A stretch of 64,000 bases of DNA from contig JAFDZT010000002.1 of assembly GCA_018266735.1 (NCBI GenBank), positions 484,439-548,438 on the forward strand. Direction: 5' to 3'. Below the pieces are notes generated by a model, which saw nothing but the letters and a program-made list of their open reading frames with translations, did not search any database and had not been told where the DNA came from. A program made the position numbers and the translations under genes. This document shows, piece by piece, positions 44,292 through 53,020 of the stretch. Numbering within the stretch: the stretch's first letter is position 1; the number at the start of each line of letters is the position of its first letter. The stretch comes from Bacteroidota bacterium (lineage in GTDB: Bacteria > Bacteroidota > Ignavibacteria > Kapaibacteriales > Kapaibacteriaceae).

Positions 44292-44888
44292 TTACCCTAC
44301 GTGACGGAGTGCGGTACGGATCAATGTTTCGGACGAAGTGGCCGCTGTCGGGTCGGCAGCGAGCACGGCCTTGATGGCCTTTTCGGCGGCGGCCCGCGAG
44401 AAGCCCAGTGATTGCAAGGCGGCCAAGGCCTCGTCGGTATGGGTGGAAGGCGGCAAGGCCGATCCCGCCTCGGCATCGGGCACAAGGCCCACCATCTTAT
44501 CGCGCAGTTCGATCACCAACCGCTCGGCCGTTTTCTTGCCGATGCCGGGAAGGCGTTGCAGGGAGATCAGATCGTTGCGAAGAATGGCATTGCGGAATTC
44601 GGCAAGGGGCACGGCGGAAAGGATGCCAAGAGCGGTCCGTCCTCCGATGCCTGAAATGTTCGTGATTACACGGAAGGCGTCACGTTCTGATGCCGTGAAG
44701 AACCCAAAGAGTTGCATGGCGTCTTCACGCACGGCCAGGATCGTGAGCACCGTTGCACGCTCCCCAACAGATGGCAGACGTTCTGCCGTGGAGAGCGGAA
44801 CGCTCACGGCATAGCCAACGCCACCGCAATCGATGACGATGTCGGTGCCCGACTTGAACGCAAGTGTACCGGTGAGTTGAGCGATCAT
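44292..44888 (-). CDS. ruvA: Holliday junction branch migration protein RuvA
   Basis: 198 residues, family length. The N-terminal OB-fold (MIAQLTGTL...VIDCGGVGYAVSVP, EDAMQLFGF) is followed by two helix-hairpin-helix motifs (ISGIGGRTALGIL and LPGIGKKTAERLVIELRDK), then the flexible linker and the C-terminal three-helix domain III (TDEALAALQSLGFSRAAAEKAI) that contacts RuvB. RuvA tetramers hold four-way DNA junctions and direct RuvB. ruvB and ruvC are not nearby. An exact TAGTTTTG promoter element lies 7 bases upstream. The HisA-like gene follows in the same operon. Confidence 0.97.
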   Translation of the reverse strand: MIAQLTGTLAFKSGTDIVIDCGGVGYAVSVPLSTAERLPSVGERATVLTILAVREDAMQLFGFFTASERDAFRVITNISGIGGRTALGILSAVPLAEFRNAILRNDLISLQRLPGIGKKTAERLVIELRDKMVGLVPDAEAGSALPPSTHTDEALAALQSLGFSRAAAEKAIKAVLAADPTAATSSETLIRTALRHVG

Positions 44889-44895
44889 AGAACCA

Positions 44896-44903
44896 CAAAA
44901 CTA
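44896..44903 (-). promoter_or_regulatory. Bacteroidetes-type -7 element TAGTTTTG
   Basis: Exact TAnnTTTG on the minus strand, 7 bases before the ruvA ATG. No clear -33 partner at standard spacing. Confidence 0.4.
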
Positions 44904-44920
44904 CGACCAAGGGTCACACG

Positions 44921-45274
44921 ATGAACAGAAGAAGCGTTGGAGGCTACTGGGAGGAACACGCCGTGACCGTTCTGCAGCGCATCGGCTACACGGTGATCGA
45001 GCGGAACTTTCGATTCTCGAAACGCGGCGAGATCGATCTCATCATGCGCGACGGGTCGACGATCGTCTTCGTCGAAGTGAAGTCGCGCACGTCGGCCCAA
45101 CACGGACTGCCCGAAGAAGCCGTCACGTGGTCGAAGCAGCGCACCATCCGACGTGTGGCCGAGGCATGGTGTGCCCTACGCGATGTGACGGGGGTGGAGT
45201 GTCGGTTCGACGTGATGGCCATCGAGAGCGACGGAACATCGGTGCGCGCACGCCACTACATCGACTGCTTCTGA
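44921..45274 (+). CDS. YraN family endonuclease-like protein (UPF0102)
   Basis: 117 residues, family length. GYWEEHAVTVLQRIGYTVIERNFR and KRGEIDLIMRDGSTIVFVEVKSR form the conserved PD-(D/E)xK-like core: Glu/Asp of GEIDLI and the E-V-K of VEVKS. The fold suggests nuclease ancestry; the cellular role is not established, though links to Holliday-junction resolution have been proposed. Divergent from ruvA with 32 bases between starts. Start at 44921 gives the standard N-terminus MNRRSVGGYWEE. Confidence 0.93.
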   Translation: MNRRSVGGYWEEHAVTVLQRIGYTVIERNFRFSKRGEIDLIMRDGSTIVFVEVKSRTSAQHGLPEEAVTWSKQRTIRRVAEAWCALRDVTGVECRFDVMAIESDGTSVRARHYIDCF

Positions 45275-45275
45275 C

Positions 45276-45283
45276 TATCTTCG
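45276..45283 (+). promoter_or_regulatory. Possible -7 element TATCTTCG
   Basis: One mismatch from TAnnTTTG, 5 bases before the dppB-like ATG at 45289 and just after the yraN stop. Confidence 0.3.
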
Positions 45284-45288
45284 CTGCC

Positions 45289-46335
45289 ATGTGGCAGTAC
45301 ATTCTGAAGCGCATCCTGCTCTTCATCCCAACGCTTTTCGTGATCACGCTCATCTCCTTCGGCATCAGCCGCCTGGCGCCGGGTGACCCTGTTGCCGCCA
45401 AGGTCGGTCAAGGCAGTGAGGGCGGCATGTCGGGTCGCTCCACTTTGAACGAGAAGACCGTCGAGCTCATTCGGAAGCAGTGGCATCTCGACAAACCCGT
45501 GTGGCAGCAGTACACCATCTGGACGAGCGGACTGCTGGGATTCGATGAACACGGGACGTTCACGGGTCGACCTGATTTCGGCAACTCCTTCCTCGACAAC
45601 AGACCGGTGTTCGACAAGATGCTCGAGCGTGTACCCGTGACGTTGACGATGAGTTTGCTCGCCATCATCATTGCCTATGCCGTTGCCATTCCGATGGGCG
45701 TGTACTCGGCCACGCATCAAGGCACGCTTGCCGATCGCCTTTCCACCTTCCTGCTCTTCGCCTTGTATTCGCTGCCGGTGTTCTGGATCGGGACCTTGGC
45801 TGTGACGTTCCTGGCCAACCCGGAGTACTTCTCCTGGTTCCCGTCGGGCGGCTTGCGTTCGCCGGCCTTCAATGGCAATTGGTCCATCTGGAAACGCTTC
45901 ATGGACTATGCAACCCACCTTGCCTTGCCCATGATGGTCTACGTCTATGCCGACTTCGCCTTCATCTCACGTCAGATGCGCTCGTCGATGCTGGAAGTGG
46001 TGCGCATGGACTTCGTGCGCACGGCACGGGCAAAGGGACTTGCCGAGCGCGCCGTGATCTGGCGTCATGCGTTTCGGAACGCCCTCATTCCGCTGATCAC
46101 CATCATCTCTGCCCTTGTGCCGAACCTCATCGGCGGGTCGGTGATCATCGAATCCATCTTCAGCATTCCGGGCATGGGCGAACTTTCGTACAAGGCACTC
46201 GTTGCGCGCGACTATCCGATGATCATGGCCGTGTTCACCGTGTCGGCCGTGCTCACGCTGGTGGGCATGTTGCTTGGCGACATGTTGTACAGTCTTGCCG
46301 ATCCGCGCGTATCGTATTCGAAGAAGCAGTCATGA
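45289..46335 (+). CDS. ABC transporter permease, DppB/OppB family
   Basis: 348 residues from ATG 45289. MWQYILKRILLFIPTLFVITLISFGISRLAPGDP is the standard OppB/DppB N-terminal helix with the AxGDP motif. About six helices follow, with the EAA loop in RTARAKGLAERAVIWRHAFRNALIP and GGSVIIESIFSIPGMGEL near the end. It forms a heterodimeric inner-membrane channel with the DppC-like protein encoded next, overlapping by 4 bases. No substrate-binding protein or ATPase gene is adjacent, so the cargo (peptide, nickel or other) is unknown. Confidence 0.93.
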   Translation: MWQYILKRILLFIPTLFVITLISFGISRLAPGDPVAAKVGQGSEGGMSGRSTLNEKTVELIRKQWHLDKPVWQQYTIWTSGLLGFDEHGTFTGRPDFGNSFLDNRPVFDKMLERVPVTLTMSLLAIIIAYAVAIPMGVYSATHQGTLADRLSTFLLFALYSLPVFWIGTLAVTFLANPEYFSWFPSGGLRSPAFNGNWSIWKRFMDYATHLALPMMVYVYADFAFISRQMRSSMLEVVRMDFVRTARAKGLAERAVIWRHAFRNALIPLITIISALVPNLIGGSVIIESIFSIPGMGELSYKALVARDYPMIMAVFTVSAVLTLVGMLLGDMLYSLADPRVSYSKKQS

Positions 46336-47372
46336 GCACCACAGAGACCACCGCTGAACATGAAGGCGAATCCTATTCGCAGTTCGTGCGACGTCAATTC
46401 AAGAAGAACACCTTCGGCATGATCTCCGTCTACGTCGTCGTTGTCATCTTCGGCATTGCCGTCTTCGCCGATCTGATCGCCAACGACAAGCCCATCGTGG
46501 CGCACTATAAGGGCTCGACGATCTTCCCGGTGTTCAAGGAGTATGCCGTGAGCATGGGTCTTGCACGTTGGGATGCAGAGTTCGTGAGTGCAGAATGGCG
46601 TGCTCTCCCGTATGATTGGTCGGTGTTCCCGCCCATCCCCTATTCTCCGTCGACAACAGATAAGCGCCTGGCCTCGCTCAAGGACCGCGCGCCATCGCGC
46701 ATGCACTGGTTGGGGACGGATGATATCGGTCGTGACGTTGCCGCCGGTCTCGTCCACGGATCCCGCTACGCCCTGTCCATCGGCTTCGTTGCAATGGGCA
46801 TTGCCCTAGCCATCGGTATCGTCTTGGGAGCGATCAGTGGGTTCTTCGGTGGTGCTGTCGACATTGCCATCTCACGCCTCATCGAGATCATGATCACCTT
46901 CCCGCGCTTCTTCCTCATCATCACCATCGTGGCCATGGTGGAAGTGGGATCTCTCTGGCTCATCATGATGCTCATCGGTCTCACGGGGTGGACGAACATC
47001 GCACGCTTCATGCGTGGCGAAGTGCTACGCGTGCGCACACTCGATTACGTGAGCGCAGCAACGGCCCTTGGCTACTCCACACGTCGCATCATCTTTCGTC
47101 ATGTGATGCCCAATGCCATCGCACCTGTGCTCATCTATGCAGCCTTTGGTATCGTGAGCGCCATCCTCTTCGAAAGTGCCCTTTCCTTCCTTGGCTTTGG
47201 TGTTCCACCAACGGTGGTCACCTGGGGCTCCGTGCTCTTCCGCGCCCGCGCCAGCACGTACTCGTGGTGGCTCGCCGTCTTCCCCGGCCTCATGATCTTC
47301 ATCACCGTCAGCGCCTTCAACCTTATCGGCGATGCGCTGAGAGATGCGACGGATCCGAGGTTGAGAGCGTGA
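46332..47372 (+). CDS. ABC transporter permease, DppC/OppC family
   Basis: 346 residues; ATG 46332 overlaps the dppB-like stop (ATGA). After a hydrophilic N-terminus and TM1 there is an unusually long periplasmic insert of about 90 residues before HWLGTDDIGRDVAAGLVHGSR, the segment that precedes TM2 in the family. The EAA loop is YVSAATALGYSTRRIIFRHVMPN and the C-terminus has ESALSFLGFGVPP. Together with the previous gene it forms a complete permease pair. The long first loop is seen in other FCB DppC proteins, but its role is unknown. Confidence 0.93.
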   Translation: MSTTETTAEHEGESYSQFVRRQFKKNTFGMISVYVVVVIFGIAVFADLIANDKPIVAHYKGSTIFPVFKEYAVSMGLARWDAEFVSAEWRALPYDWSVFPPIPYSPSTTDKRLASLKDRAPSRMHWLGTDDIGRDVAAGLVHGSRYALSIGFVAMGIALAIGIVLGAISGFFGGAVDIAISRLIEIMITFPRFFLIITIVAMVEVGSLWLIMMLIGLTGWTNIARFMRGEVLRVRTLDYVSAATALGYSTRRIIFRHVMPNAIAPVLIYAAFGIVSAILFESALSFLGFGVPPTVVTWGSVLFRARASTYSWWLAVFPGLMIFITVSAFNLIGDALRDATDPRLRA

Positions 47373-47376
47373 AGTT

Positions 47377-47446
47377 GAGTGACGAGTTACGAGTGACAAG
47401 TGACAAGTGACAAGTGACGAGTGACGAGTGACGAGTAACGAGTTAC
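47377..47446. repeat. Ten tandem heptamers (G/A)AGT(G/T/A)AC, left array
   Basis: Ten uninterrupted 7-base units: GAGTGAC, GAGTTAC, GAGTGAC, three AAGTGAC, two GAGTGAC, GAGTAAC, GAGTTAC. Begins 4 bases after the dppC-like stop. Inverted copies of the same heptamers lie at 48179-48227, across the small membrane-protein gene. Confidence 0.95.
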
Positions 47447-47490
47447 GCGGAAGGAGAGCGTGAGGTGCCGTTGAAGCGTTGTCTGTGCAT

Positions 47491-48129
47491 TTAACGGGCG
47501 ATCAGTGTGTCAAACTGTAGGCCGTCGTTGGATCTGATTTGAAGATCGTATGAGTCTTCACGCACATCAAGCGCCACCCGTAAACTATCGGTGTTGTACT
47601 TGAGCGAACTCACCCTCTTTGTGATGAGCCGCTTCTCGATGATCGGGAACCAACTTGGAGAGGTATACAGCTCAATGATCGTACCATCATCATCAGAAAT
47701 TGCATTTCCGTACGAGTACTCTCGATAATAGAAACTCTCTTGCAGGTCAATAGTTCTCGTCGCCCCGAGTTCAGCACCGATCATGAGCACGCCGAGAGCC
47801 GCTGTCGTTGCAGAGATATAGCCAACTACAATGGGTATGCAGCCAACAACGAACGTCACGTTCCGAATGATCTTGTGTTGAACGTAACGCAGGTTGAAGA
47901 CAAGAACACAGTACGCCAGATAGAGCCCAACCGGAAGTATCATGTCAAGGGCATCACCACGAAAACTGAACTCATACATGCGTCCCAAACCGATTGCTGC
48001 AACGAAACTGCACAGCCAGATAATCTGTCTCCTGCTTAAGAGTTGGCGTTTAGCAATGGTGTACGCTGCAATTGGAAGACCTAACAGTCCGAGTTCGATA
48101 ACTCCGGCGAAGAACAGAAAACTCTCCAT
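47491..48129 (-). CDS. Membrane protein of unknown function inside a heptamer-flanked cassette
   Basis: 212 residues from ATG 48129; an upstream in-frame ATG would add 18 residues that enter the repeat-proximal region. Four to five transmembrane helices fill residues 1-125 (SFLFFAGVIELGLLGLPIAAYTIA, IIWLCSFVAAIGLG, ILPVGLYLAYCVLVFNL, VTFVVGCIPIVVGY, TAALGVLMIGAELG). A soluble C-terminal part of about 85 residues follows (SYGNAISDDDGTIIELYTSPSWFPIIEKR). No family recognised. GC content looks lower than in the neighbours. It sits alone at the convergent junction of two operons with heptamer arrays on both sides. Confidence 0.7.
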   Translation of the reverse strand: MESFLFFAGVIELGLLGLPIAAYTIAKRQLLSRRQIIWLCSFVAAIGLGRMYEFSFRGDALDMILPVGLYLAYCVLVFNLRYVQHKIIRNVTFVVGCIPIVVGYISATTAALGVLMIGAELGATRTIDLQESFYYREYSYGNAISDDDGTIIELYTSPSWFPIIEKRLITKRVSSLKYNTDSLRVALDVREDSYDLQIRSNDGLQFDTLIAR

Positions 48130-48178
48130 GTCGTCGTTCCCTGCATTCTGAGTCGTGCTTACTACCTCCCGACAACTC

Positions 48179-48227
48179 GTCACTTGTCACTCGTAACTCG
48201 TAACTCGTAACTCGTAACTCGTAACTC
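48179..48227. repeat. Seven tandem heptamers, inverted right array
   Basis: Seven 7-base units, GTCACTT, GTCACTC and five GTAACTC, are reverse complements of the left-array units. Ends 4 bases before the pdxH stop. Together the arrays make an inverted pair about 730 bases apart. Confidence 0.95.
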
Positions 48228-48231
48228 TACC

Positions 48232-48873
48232 TCACGGGCTTAATCTCTCTATCTCCCACCCATCTTCTTCATTCCGTCGATACCGGATGCGATCGTGCAT
48301 GCGTGACGGACGGCCTTGCCAGAATTCGAAGGTGGCGGGGATGACGCGGTAGCCGCCCCATGTTGGTGGGAGTGGCACCGTTCCATCGGCGAAGCGTTGT
48401 TGCATTTCGGCGTAGCGTTGTTCGAGGAAGGCCTTGGATGGTACGACGCTGCTTTGCTCTGAGGCCCAAGCGCCGATCTGACTTGCAAGCGGACGGGTGG
48501 AGAAGTACGCATTCGACTCTTCGGATGTGAGCTGCTCGACCCATCCTTCGATGCGGATCTGTCGCTCGAGTTCCGGCCAGAAGAAGAGCAACGCTGCAAG
48601 CGGTGTGGCGTCGAGGTCTTGCCCCTTGTGACTTGCATAGTTCGAATAGAAGATGAAGCCACGATCCGTGATACCCTTGAGGAGCACGACGCGTGCAGAC
48701 GGCTGACCCGATTCCGACACGGTTGCCAACGTCATGGCCGTGGGCTCCGGTAGCTCTGCGGCCATGGCCTCGTCGAACCAACGCGAGAATTGCTCAAAGG
48801 GGGACGACGAGACGCTGGACTCTGTGAGCTCCTCGCGACTGTACTCTTTTCGAAGTGCTGCGATATCGATCAT
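48232..48873 (-). CDS. pdxH: Pyridoxamine/pyridoxine 5'-phosphate oxidase
   Basis: 213 residues, family length, from ATG 48873, which overlaps the M1 peptidase stop by 4 bases. FMN-binding segments ARVVLLKGITDRGFIFYSNYASHKGQDL, LLFFWPELERQIRIEGWVEQL and SQIGAWASEQSSVV are present, and the C-terminus RMHDRIRYRR...WEIERLSP is the PdxH signature with the substrate His/Arg. It oxidises PNP or PMP to pyridoxal 5'-phosphate with O2. The aminotransferase at 22626 is one local consumer of PLP. Last gene of the amidohydrolase-hydrolase-peptidase operon. Confidence 0.96.
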   Translation of the reverse strand: MIDIAALRKEYSREELTESSVSSSPFEQFSRWFDEAMAAELPEPTAMTLATVSESGQPSARVVLLKGITDRGFIFYSNYASHKGQDLDATPLAALLFFWPELERQIRIEGWVEQLTSEESNAYFSTRPLASQIGAWASEQSSVVPSKAFLEQRYAEMQQRFADGTVPLPPTWGGYRVIPATFEFWQGRPSRMHDRIRYRRNEEDGWEIERLSP

Positions 48874-50828
48874 GGTGCGATGACGATGGTGCTGGAGATG
48901 GTGCTGGCGTTGCTGCGAACACTGAGGTTGTACGCGCCTGGCGCAAGTGCCGATGTGTTGAAGGTGGCAAGGGTGTTGTCGGGGCTCATCGTTGCTTCGC
49001 CAACGAGGGCGCCCGACATGTCGGTCAGACGGAGCGTGGAGGTTGTCGACATGCCCATGCACACCACTTGCAGCTCCGTTCCTCTCGCATGTGGTAAGGA
49101 GCCGATCACGGTGAGGCGCGGACCGTCATTGGCACCGGTCTCCACAACGTCGGTGGTCACAGCAGTGTCCTTCTGACAAAGCACCTCTTGATACGGATCG
49201 ACGGTGATGTCGCCATCGAATGTGTTGTACATCATGAACGATTGCGTACGCTGTGTAATGAGCACGCGATCTTCGCGGACGCTGTCTCCACGTGCGATGC
49301 GAACGCGCAACGGAAAGACGAAGGCCTCGGGGACGTTGTCGCGCGTCTGCGTTTGATTCACCACAAAGGTGTAGTCGAAGCGTCCGTTCTTGTGATCGTT
49401 CTTGACGATGGCAATGCTCATCACGGGATGTCCCTGTTTCACAAGCCATTGGTCGAAGTACGTGTCCCACGGCACGAGCGGGTTGGGAACCTGACGTTTC
49501 CAGAACGCCAGCATATCCGCTGTTTGCAGGCTCTTGCGTGCATTCTCCGTGAAGTATGTGCGCATGCTGTTGAAGAACACTGTGTCTCCTACCATCTGGC
49601 GGATCATGTGATAGATCCATGAAGCCTTGCAATACGTGGTGGCATCGTTGAAGAGTGCCCACATGGGTTGATCGTAGACGGGCGGCTCGTTGAGTCCCTT
49701 CTTCATGTACTGTGCGCGTCGCTGCATGAGTCGACCCAAATAGCCATTCCGCCCTGCCAACTCCTCCATCCACAGTGCCTCCACAAAGGAGGCGCCACCT
49801 TCATTCATCCAGAGGTCTGCCCAGGTTGCGCACGTGACAAGGTCGCCGATCCATTGATGTCCGATCTCATGCACCACACCGATCTCTGCATTGGCCTTGA
49901 GCCAGACGCGTGCGATCGACGTCATGCTCGAATGCTCCATGCCACCAAAGTTCACGGGAGCAATGGCGGTGTGTCCGTAGGTGGAGAAGGGATACCGACC
50001 GAACAATCGCTCCAACGTCGAGAACATGCGCGGAACATTCTCGAACGTTGCCACCACATCGAAGGAATCGTTCTTGAAGTCAGCGGCCCACTGATAGCTC
50101 TTGATGGGCACGGTGTCTGTGGCCGTTCGACGATACACTTGTTCGTACACGAGATAGCGCGATGCATTCATGACGACGAGATACGTGGGCATGGGTTCGG
50201 TCTGACGCCACCGCTCGACGTGTGTGGTGTCAGAGTCGACAAGATCGCTGATGCGCACACCGTTCGACGTAGAGCGAAAGCCCTTCGGCGTACGGACCAT
50301 CACGGAGAACAACGCCTTATCGCTGGGCGTGTCGTGACATGGGAACCACCACCGCGCATCTTCCGGTTCGGAGAACGTGAACACTTGCGGTTCGAGCAAC
50401 TTCTTGGCTGTATCGTCTTCGGGAGCAAGTGCATTGAAGCCGCGATCGTCATGCAGGATGGCATACAGGATCGTGAGCTTGTGCACCACGCCTGTATCCA
50501 GCGTCGACGCAAATCGGATCGTCAGTGTATTCGGTGTGAGCGTGTCGAACCCGACAGCACCATCATCCATCGTCACCGCATCGATCTCCAGATCGCTAGC
50601 ATCCAACGCGATATGATCGGCCGGGCGCAAGAGTTTGAACGTGATGTTGACGTTGGGTTCCACCTTACGACGTCCGCGTTGTGCACGTGTGGTCTGCAAG
50701 GCATGCACAAGATCGAACTGCAGATCGTACGTGAGCACGTCGTAATCCGTGGGGATCTGCTTTGTAGGGAAGCTGCCTTGAGCGAACAACTCTGTTGCCA
50801 CAAGAAGGGCGATCACGAACTTCATCAT
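48870..50828 (-). CDS. Secreted M1 family zinc aminopeptidase with T9SS-like C-terminal domain
   Basis: 652 residues. Signal peptide MMKFVIALLVATELFAQ. The N-terminal beta domain precedes the catalytic domain with GGMEHSS near residue 291 (the exopeptidase GxMEN position, with His for Asn), HEIGHQW near 319 and MNEGGASFVE near 341, giving the HExxH-18-E zinc site. The catalytic Tyr region is later. The C-terminal 85 residues (LRLTDMSGALVGEATMS, LAPGAYNLSVRS, TIVIAP) fit a T9SS type A sorting domain, so the enzyme is probably exported or surface-attached. It removes N-terminal residues from peptides. Starts 3 bases after the alpha/beta hydrolase stop. Confidence 0.92.
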   Translation of the reverse strand: MMKFVIALLVATELFAQGSFPTKQIPTDYDVLTYDLQFDLVHALQTTRAQRGRRKVEPNVNITFKLLRPADHIALDASDLEIDAVTMDDGAVGFDTLTPNTLTIRFASTLDTGVVHKLTILYAILHDDRGFNALAPEDDTAKKLLEPQVFTFSEPEDARWWFPCHDTPSDKALFSVMVRTPKGFRSTSNGVRISDLVDSDTTHVERWRQTEPMPTYLVVMNASRYLVYEQVYRRTATDTVPIKSYQWAADFKNDSFDVVATFENVPRMFSTLERLFGRYPFSTYGHTAIAPVNFGGMEHSSMTSIARVWLKANAEIGVVHEIGHQWIGDLVTCATWADLWMNEGGASFVEALWMEELAGRNGYLGRLMQRRAQYMKKGLNEPPVYDQPMWALFNDATTYCKASWIYHMIRQMVGDTVFFNSMRTYFTENARKSLQTADMLAFWKRQVPNPLVPWDTYFDQWLVKQGHPVMSIAIVKNDHKNGRFDYTFVVNQTQTRDNVPEAFVFPLRVRIARGDSVREDRVLITQRTQSFMMYNTFDGDITVDPYQEVLCQKDTAVTTDVVETGANDGPRLTVIGSLPHARGTELQVVCMGMSTTSTLRLTDMSGALVGEATMSPDNTLATFNTSALAPGAYNLSVRSNASTISSTIVIAP

Positions 50829-50831
50829 TGG

Positions 50832-51728
50832 TTATGCTCCATGCGGACCCACTCGTGGGAGCGGTCCGCGATCTCGTACGAAGTGGTCCATCCACCATCG
50901 CAGGTCGGTATTCGATTCTCGTCGCCGTCCGGCCAGCACATGATCTGCATTCTCATACATGATCAACCGATACGGATGATGCGCAGCTTGTAAGGCAAGT
51001 CCGAGGTGCAGTCCATGGTCAGGCGACACACGTTTATCGCCGGTGCCATGCATCACCAACAATGGTGTGCTCTTGGAAAGTTCATGGGCCCAGAGCACGG
51101 CAGACCGAACTTCGGCCTCTCGCTGTACGTCTGCATCCGCTGCCAAATGTTTCACCATCGTCTTGCGAATGTAGGCCGCCGAATCTGTGGCATGGATCAT
51201 GGTGGGTGCGCAGATGGTAGCGGCAGCGCGAAAGCGTTGTGTGCGACGGAGCATCATCAAGGCCATCATGCCGCCACGACTTCCGCCGATCAGACCGATG
51301 CGATCTGCATCCACATAGCCGAGCGACTCCAACAGTGGCAGCACATGCATGGCATCGTCCACATCTCCGGCTCCCCACTCCTCGCCACCTTCGCTCCCTC
51401 CCACACCTCGGTAGTTACTGGCAATGCAGACGTACCCCCACGATGCATAGAGTCCGGCATACTGCATGGCGCCTTCGGCCGTGAGCGCGCCGCGTGGACC
51501 GCTTCCACCGCGATTGAAGATGATGGCCGGGAAGGTGGCAGGGCCGGCAGGCGGCAAGGCAAGCCAGGCCTTGATGCGCAGACCGTTGCTCATGTACGTG
51601 ATCTCGTGCAGACCCACGGCGCTGAAGGCTGCGAAGTCGGCGGCCGACATGGACCGGCGCGACATGGCAAGCGATGTGGCCGGGATCGCGACGGGTGTCG
51701 AATCGAGCAGCGTTCCGTTCGCGATCAC
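50832..51728 (-). CDS. Prolyl oligopeptidase-like alpha/beta hydrolase
   Basis: 298 residues from a GTG at 51728 that overlaps the upstream stop (GTGA); a longer frame to an ATG at 51929 would run 200 bases into the amidohydrolase gene, and MSRRSMSAADF at residue 22 is an alternative. Core motifs are FNRGGSGPRGAL (oxyanion region), SNYRGVGGSEG, the nucleophile elbow GGSRGG, Asp in MHGTGDKRVSPDHG and His in ENADHVLAG, a complete Ser-Asp-His triad. The S9/dienelactone-hydrolase group cleaves peptides or esters. No signal peptide is apparent, so it may be cytoplasmic unless a longer start is used. Third member of a putative peptide-degradation operon. Confidence 0.85.
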   Translation of the reverse strand: MIANGTLLDSTPVAIPATSLAMSRRSMSAADFAAFSAVGLHEITYMSNGLRIKAWLALPPAGPATFPAIIFNRGGSGPRGALTAEGAMQYAGLYASWGYVCIASNYRGVGGSEGGEEWGAGDVDDAMHVLPLLESLGYVDADRIGLIGGSRGGMMALMMLRRTQRFRAAATICAPTMIHATDSAAYIRKTMVKHLAADADVQREAEVRSAVLWAHELSKSTPLLVMHGTGDKRVSPDHGLHLGLALQAAHHPYRLIMYENADHVLAGRRRESNTDLRWWMDHFVRDRGPLPRVGPHGA

Positions 51729-53020
51729 TGCTTCGAACGCGCGCGGTACTTCGTGGTGAGCTTGGTGTGCCGATTGGAAAGATCTACGGCACGTCCGTCG
51801 ATGTAGGCATGTGTGAGAATGTTCGTGCGTGCATCGAGGGCATTGCCGGTGCTCACGAAAAGCGTGGCCGACTTCCCAACCTCGAGCGATCCATACGTGG
51901 AGTCGATGCCCAGCATTTGTGCCGGCCACAACGTGAGTCCCTTCTCCGCATCAAGCTCTGCACAACCAAAGGCAATGGAGCTTCCTGCATTGAACGGAAG
52001 GTTCCGTTGTTGCCAATGTCCGCCCTCGCTATACGCGAACGGAATACCTTGTGCGGACAGCAGTGCGGGCAGTGTATACGTGGCATCGTAGCCGTCTTCT
52101 TCGCGACGTGGGAGACCGTGGACACGACCGATGACGATGGGCACGCCGGCGCGTTTGATCTGCGTAAGACAGCGTGGTGCGTCTTGCGCGCCCACGAGGA
52201 TCACCGTAAGGCCAAGCTGTCGCTGCATATCGAGCACGGATTCGATCTGACGTTGCGATGCACACGCGACCATAAGCGGAAGTCCCTTTTCGAACACGGC
52301 ACGCATGGCCTCGAATCGTATGTCGCGCTTGGTGGAATCAACGCCGGCACGAGCGGCCACGGAATAGGCGCGAGCTGCCAACAGATAGTCGATCACTTCG
52401 CGCACATTCTTGTCGATCTCCTTGCGTTGCTCGTCGGCGCTCTTCGTCATCCATGGTGCATTCACCACGTCCATCTGTGGCCAGTTCACCACGAGCGCCG
52501 ATGTCGGTCGCACGGCAATGTCCTCGCGCGTCCACCCGTCCATGCGCATCACCGACGACATGCCGCTGATGGTGCCGCCTTGTGGTGATACGTTGGCAAG
52601 GAGGATGCCATTGTATCGGATGGTGGGGATGATCTCGCTATCGGGATTGTAGGCCACTTCGGCACGAACGTTCGGATTGAAGGAGCCTACCTCCACGATG
52701 TCTCGCGTGGCACGAATGGCATCGATCTCCACGAGTCCTGTTCCTGCCATGGGCGCGATGAATCCGGGATAGACGTGCTTCCCGGAACAGTCGATCACCT
52801 CGGCACCGGCCGGGATCTCCACCGTCGTCCCCACGCTCACGATACGTCCTTTGTCGAACACCACCGAAGCATTGGTGAGTGTGCCGCCACTCACGGTATG
52901 CACCGTGGCCTTGACGAGGGCGATAGGCTTTTCCTGCGCACGTCCGGGGATCTCCGATCCGGCAAGGCATGGAGCGAGGGACGTGCAAAGGAGCAGGGCG
53001 GCAAGGATGTAGCGAACCAT
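51725..53020 (-). CDS. Secreted amidohydrolase-like protein lacking the HxH metal motif
   Basis: 431 residues from ATG 53020, chosen for its signal peptide (MVRYILAALLLCTSLAPCLA); upstream frame is non-homologous. The fold is amidohydrolase: VVFDKGRIVSVGT, AEVIDCSGKHVYPGFI, and a C-terminal LTLWPAQMLGIDSTYGSLEVGKSATLFV composite strand. But after PGFI, where metal enzymes read D-x-H-x-H, the sequence is APMAGTGLVEI, so the first two zinc ligands are missing. A group of secreted Bacteroidetes amidohydrolase homologues shares this change, so it may have a different reaction or be a binding protein. Heads the four-gene operon with the hydrolase, M1 peptidase and pdxH. Confidence 0.85.
   Translation of the reverse strand: MVRYILAALLLCTSLAPCLAGSEIPGRAQEKPIALVKATVHTVSGGTLTNASVVFDKGRIVSVGTTVEIPAGAEVIDCSGKHVYPGFIAPMAGTGLVEIDAIRATRDIVEVGSFNPNVRAEVAYNPDSEIIPTIRYNGILLANVSPQGGTISGMSSVMRMDGWTREDIAVRPTSALVVNWPQMDVVNAPWMTKSADEQRKEIDKNVREVIDYLLAARAYSVAARAGVDSTKRDIRFEAMRAVFEKGLPLMVACASQRQIESVLDMQRQLGLTVILVGAQDAPRCLTQIKRAGVPIVIGRVHGLPRREEDGYDATYTLPALLSAQGIPFAYSEGGHWQQRNLPFNAGSSIAFGCAELDAEKGLTLWPAQMLGIDSTYGSLEVGKSATLFVSTGNALDARTNILTHAYIDGRAVDLSNRHTKLTTKYRARSKQ

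Noticed and set aside
47377..48227. Heptamer arrays as a CRISPR locus
   Set aside because: Units are contiguous with no spacers, and no cas gene is present.
49668..50993. 441-codon plus-strand frame
   Set aside because: Antisense of the M1 peptidase; no family sequence.
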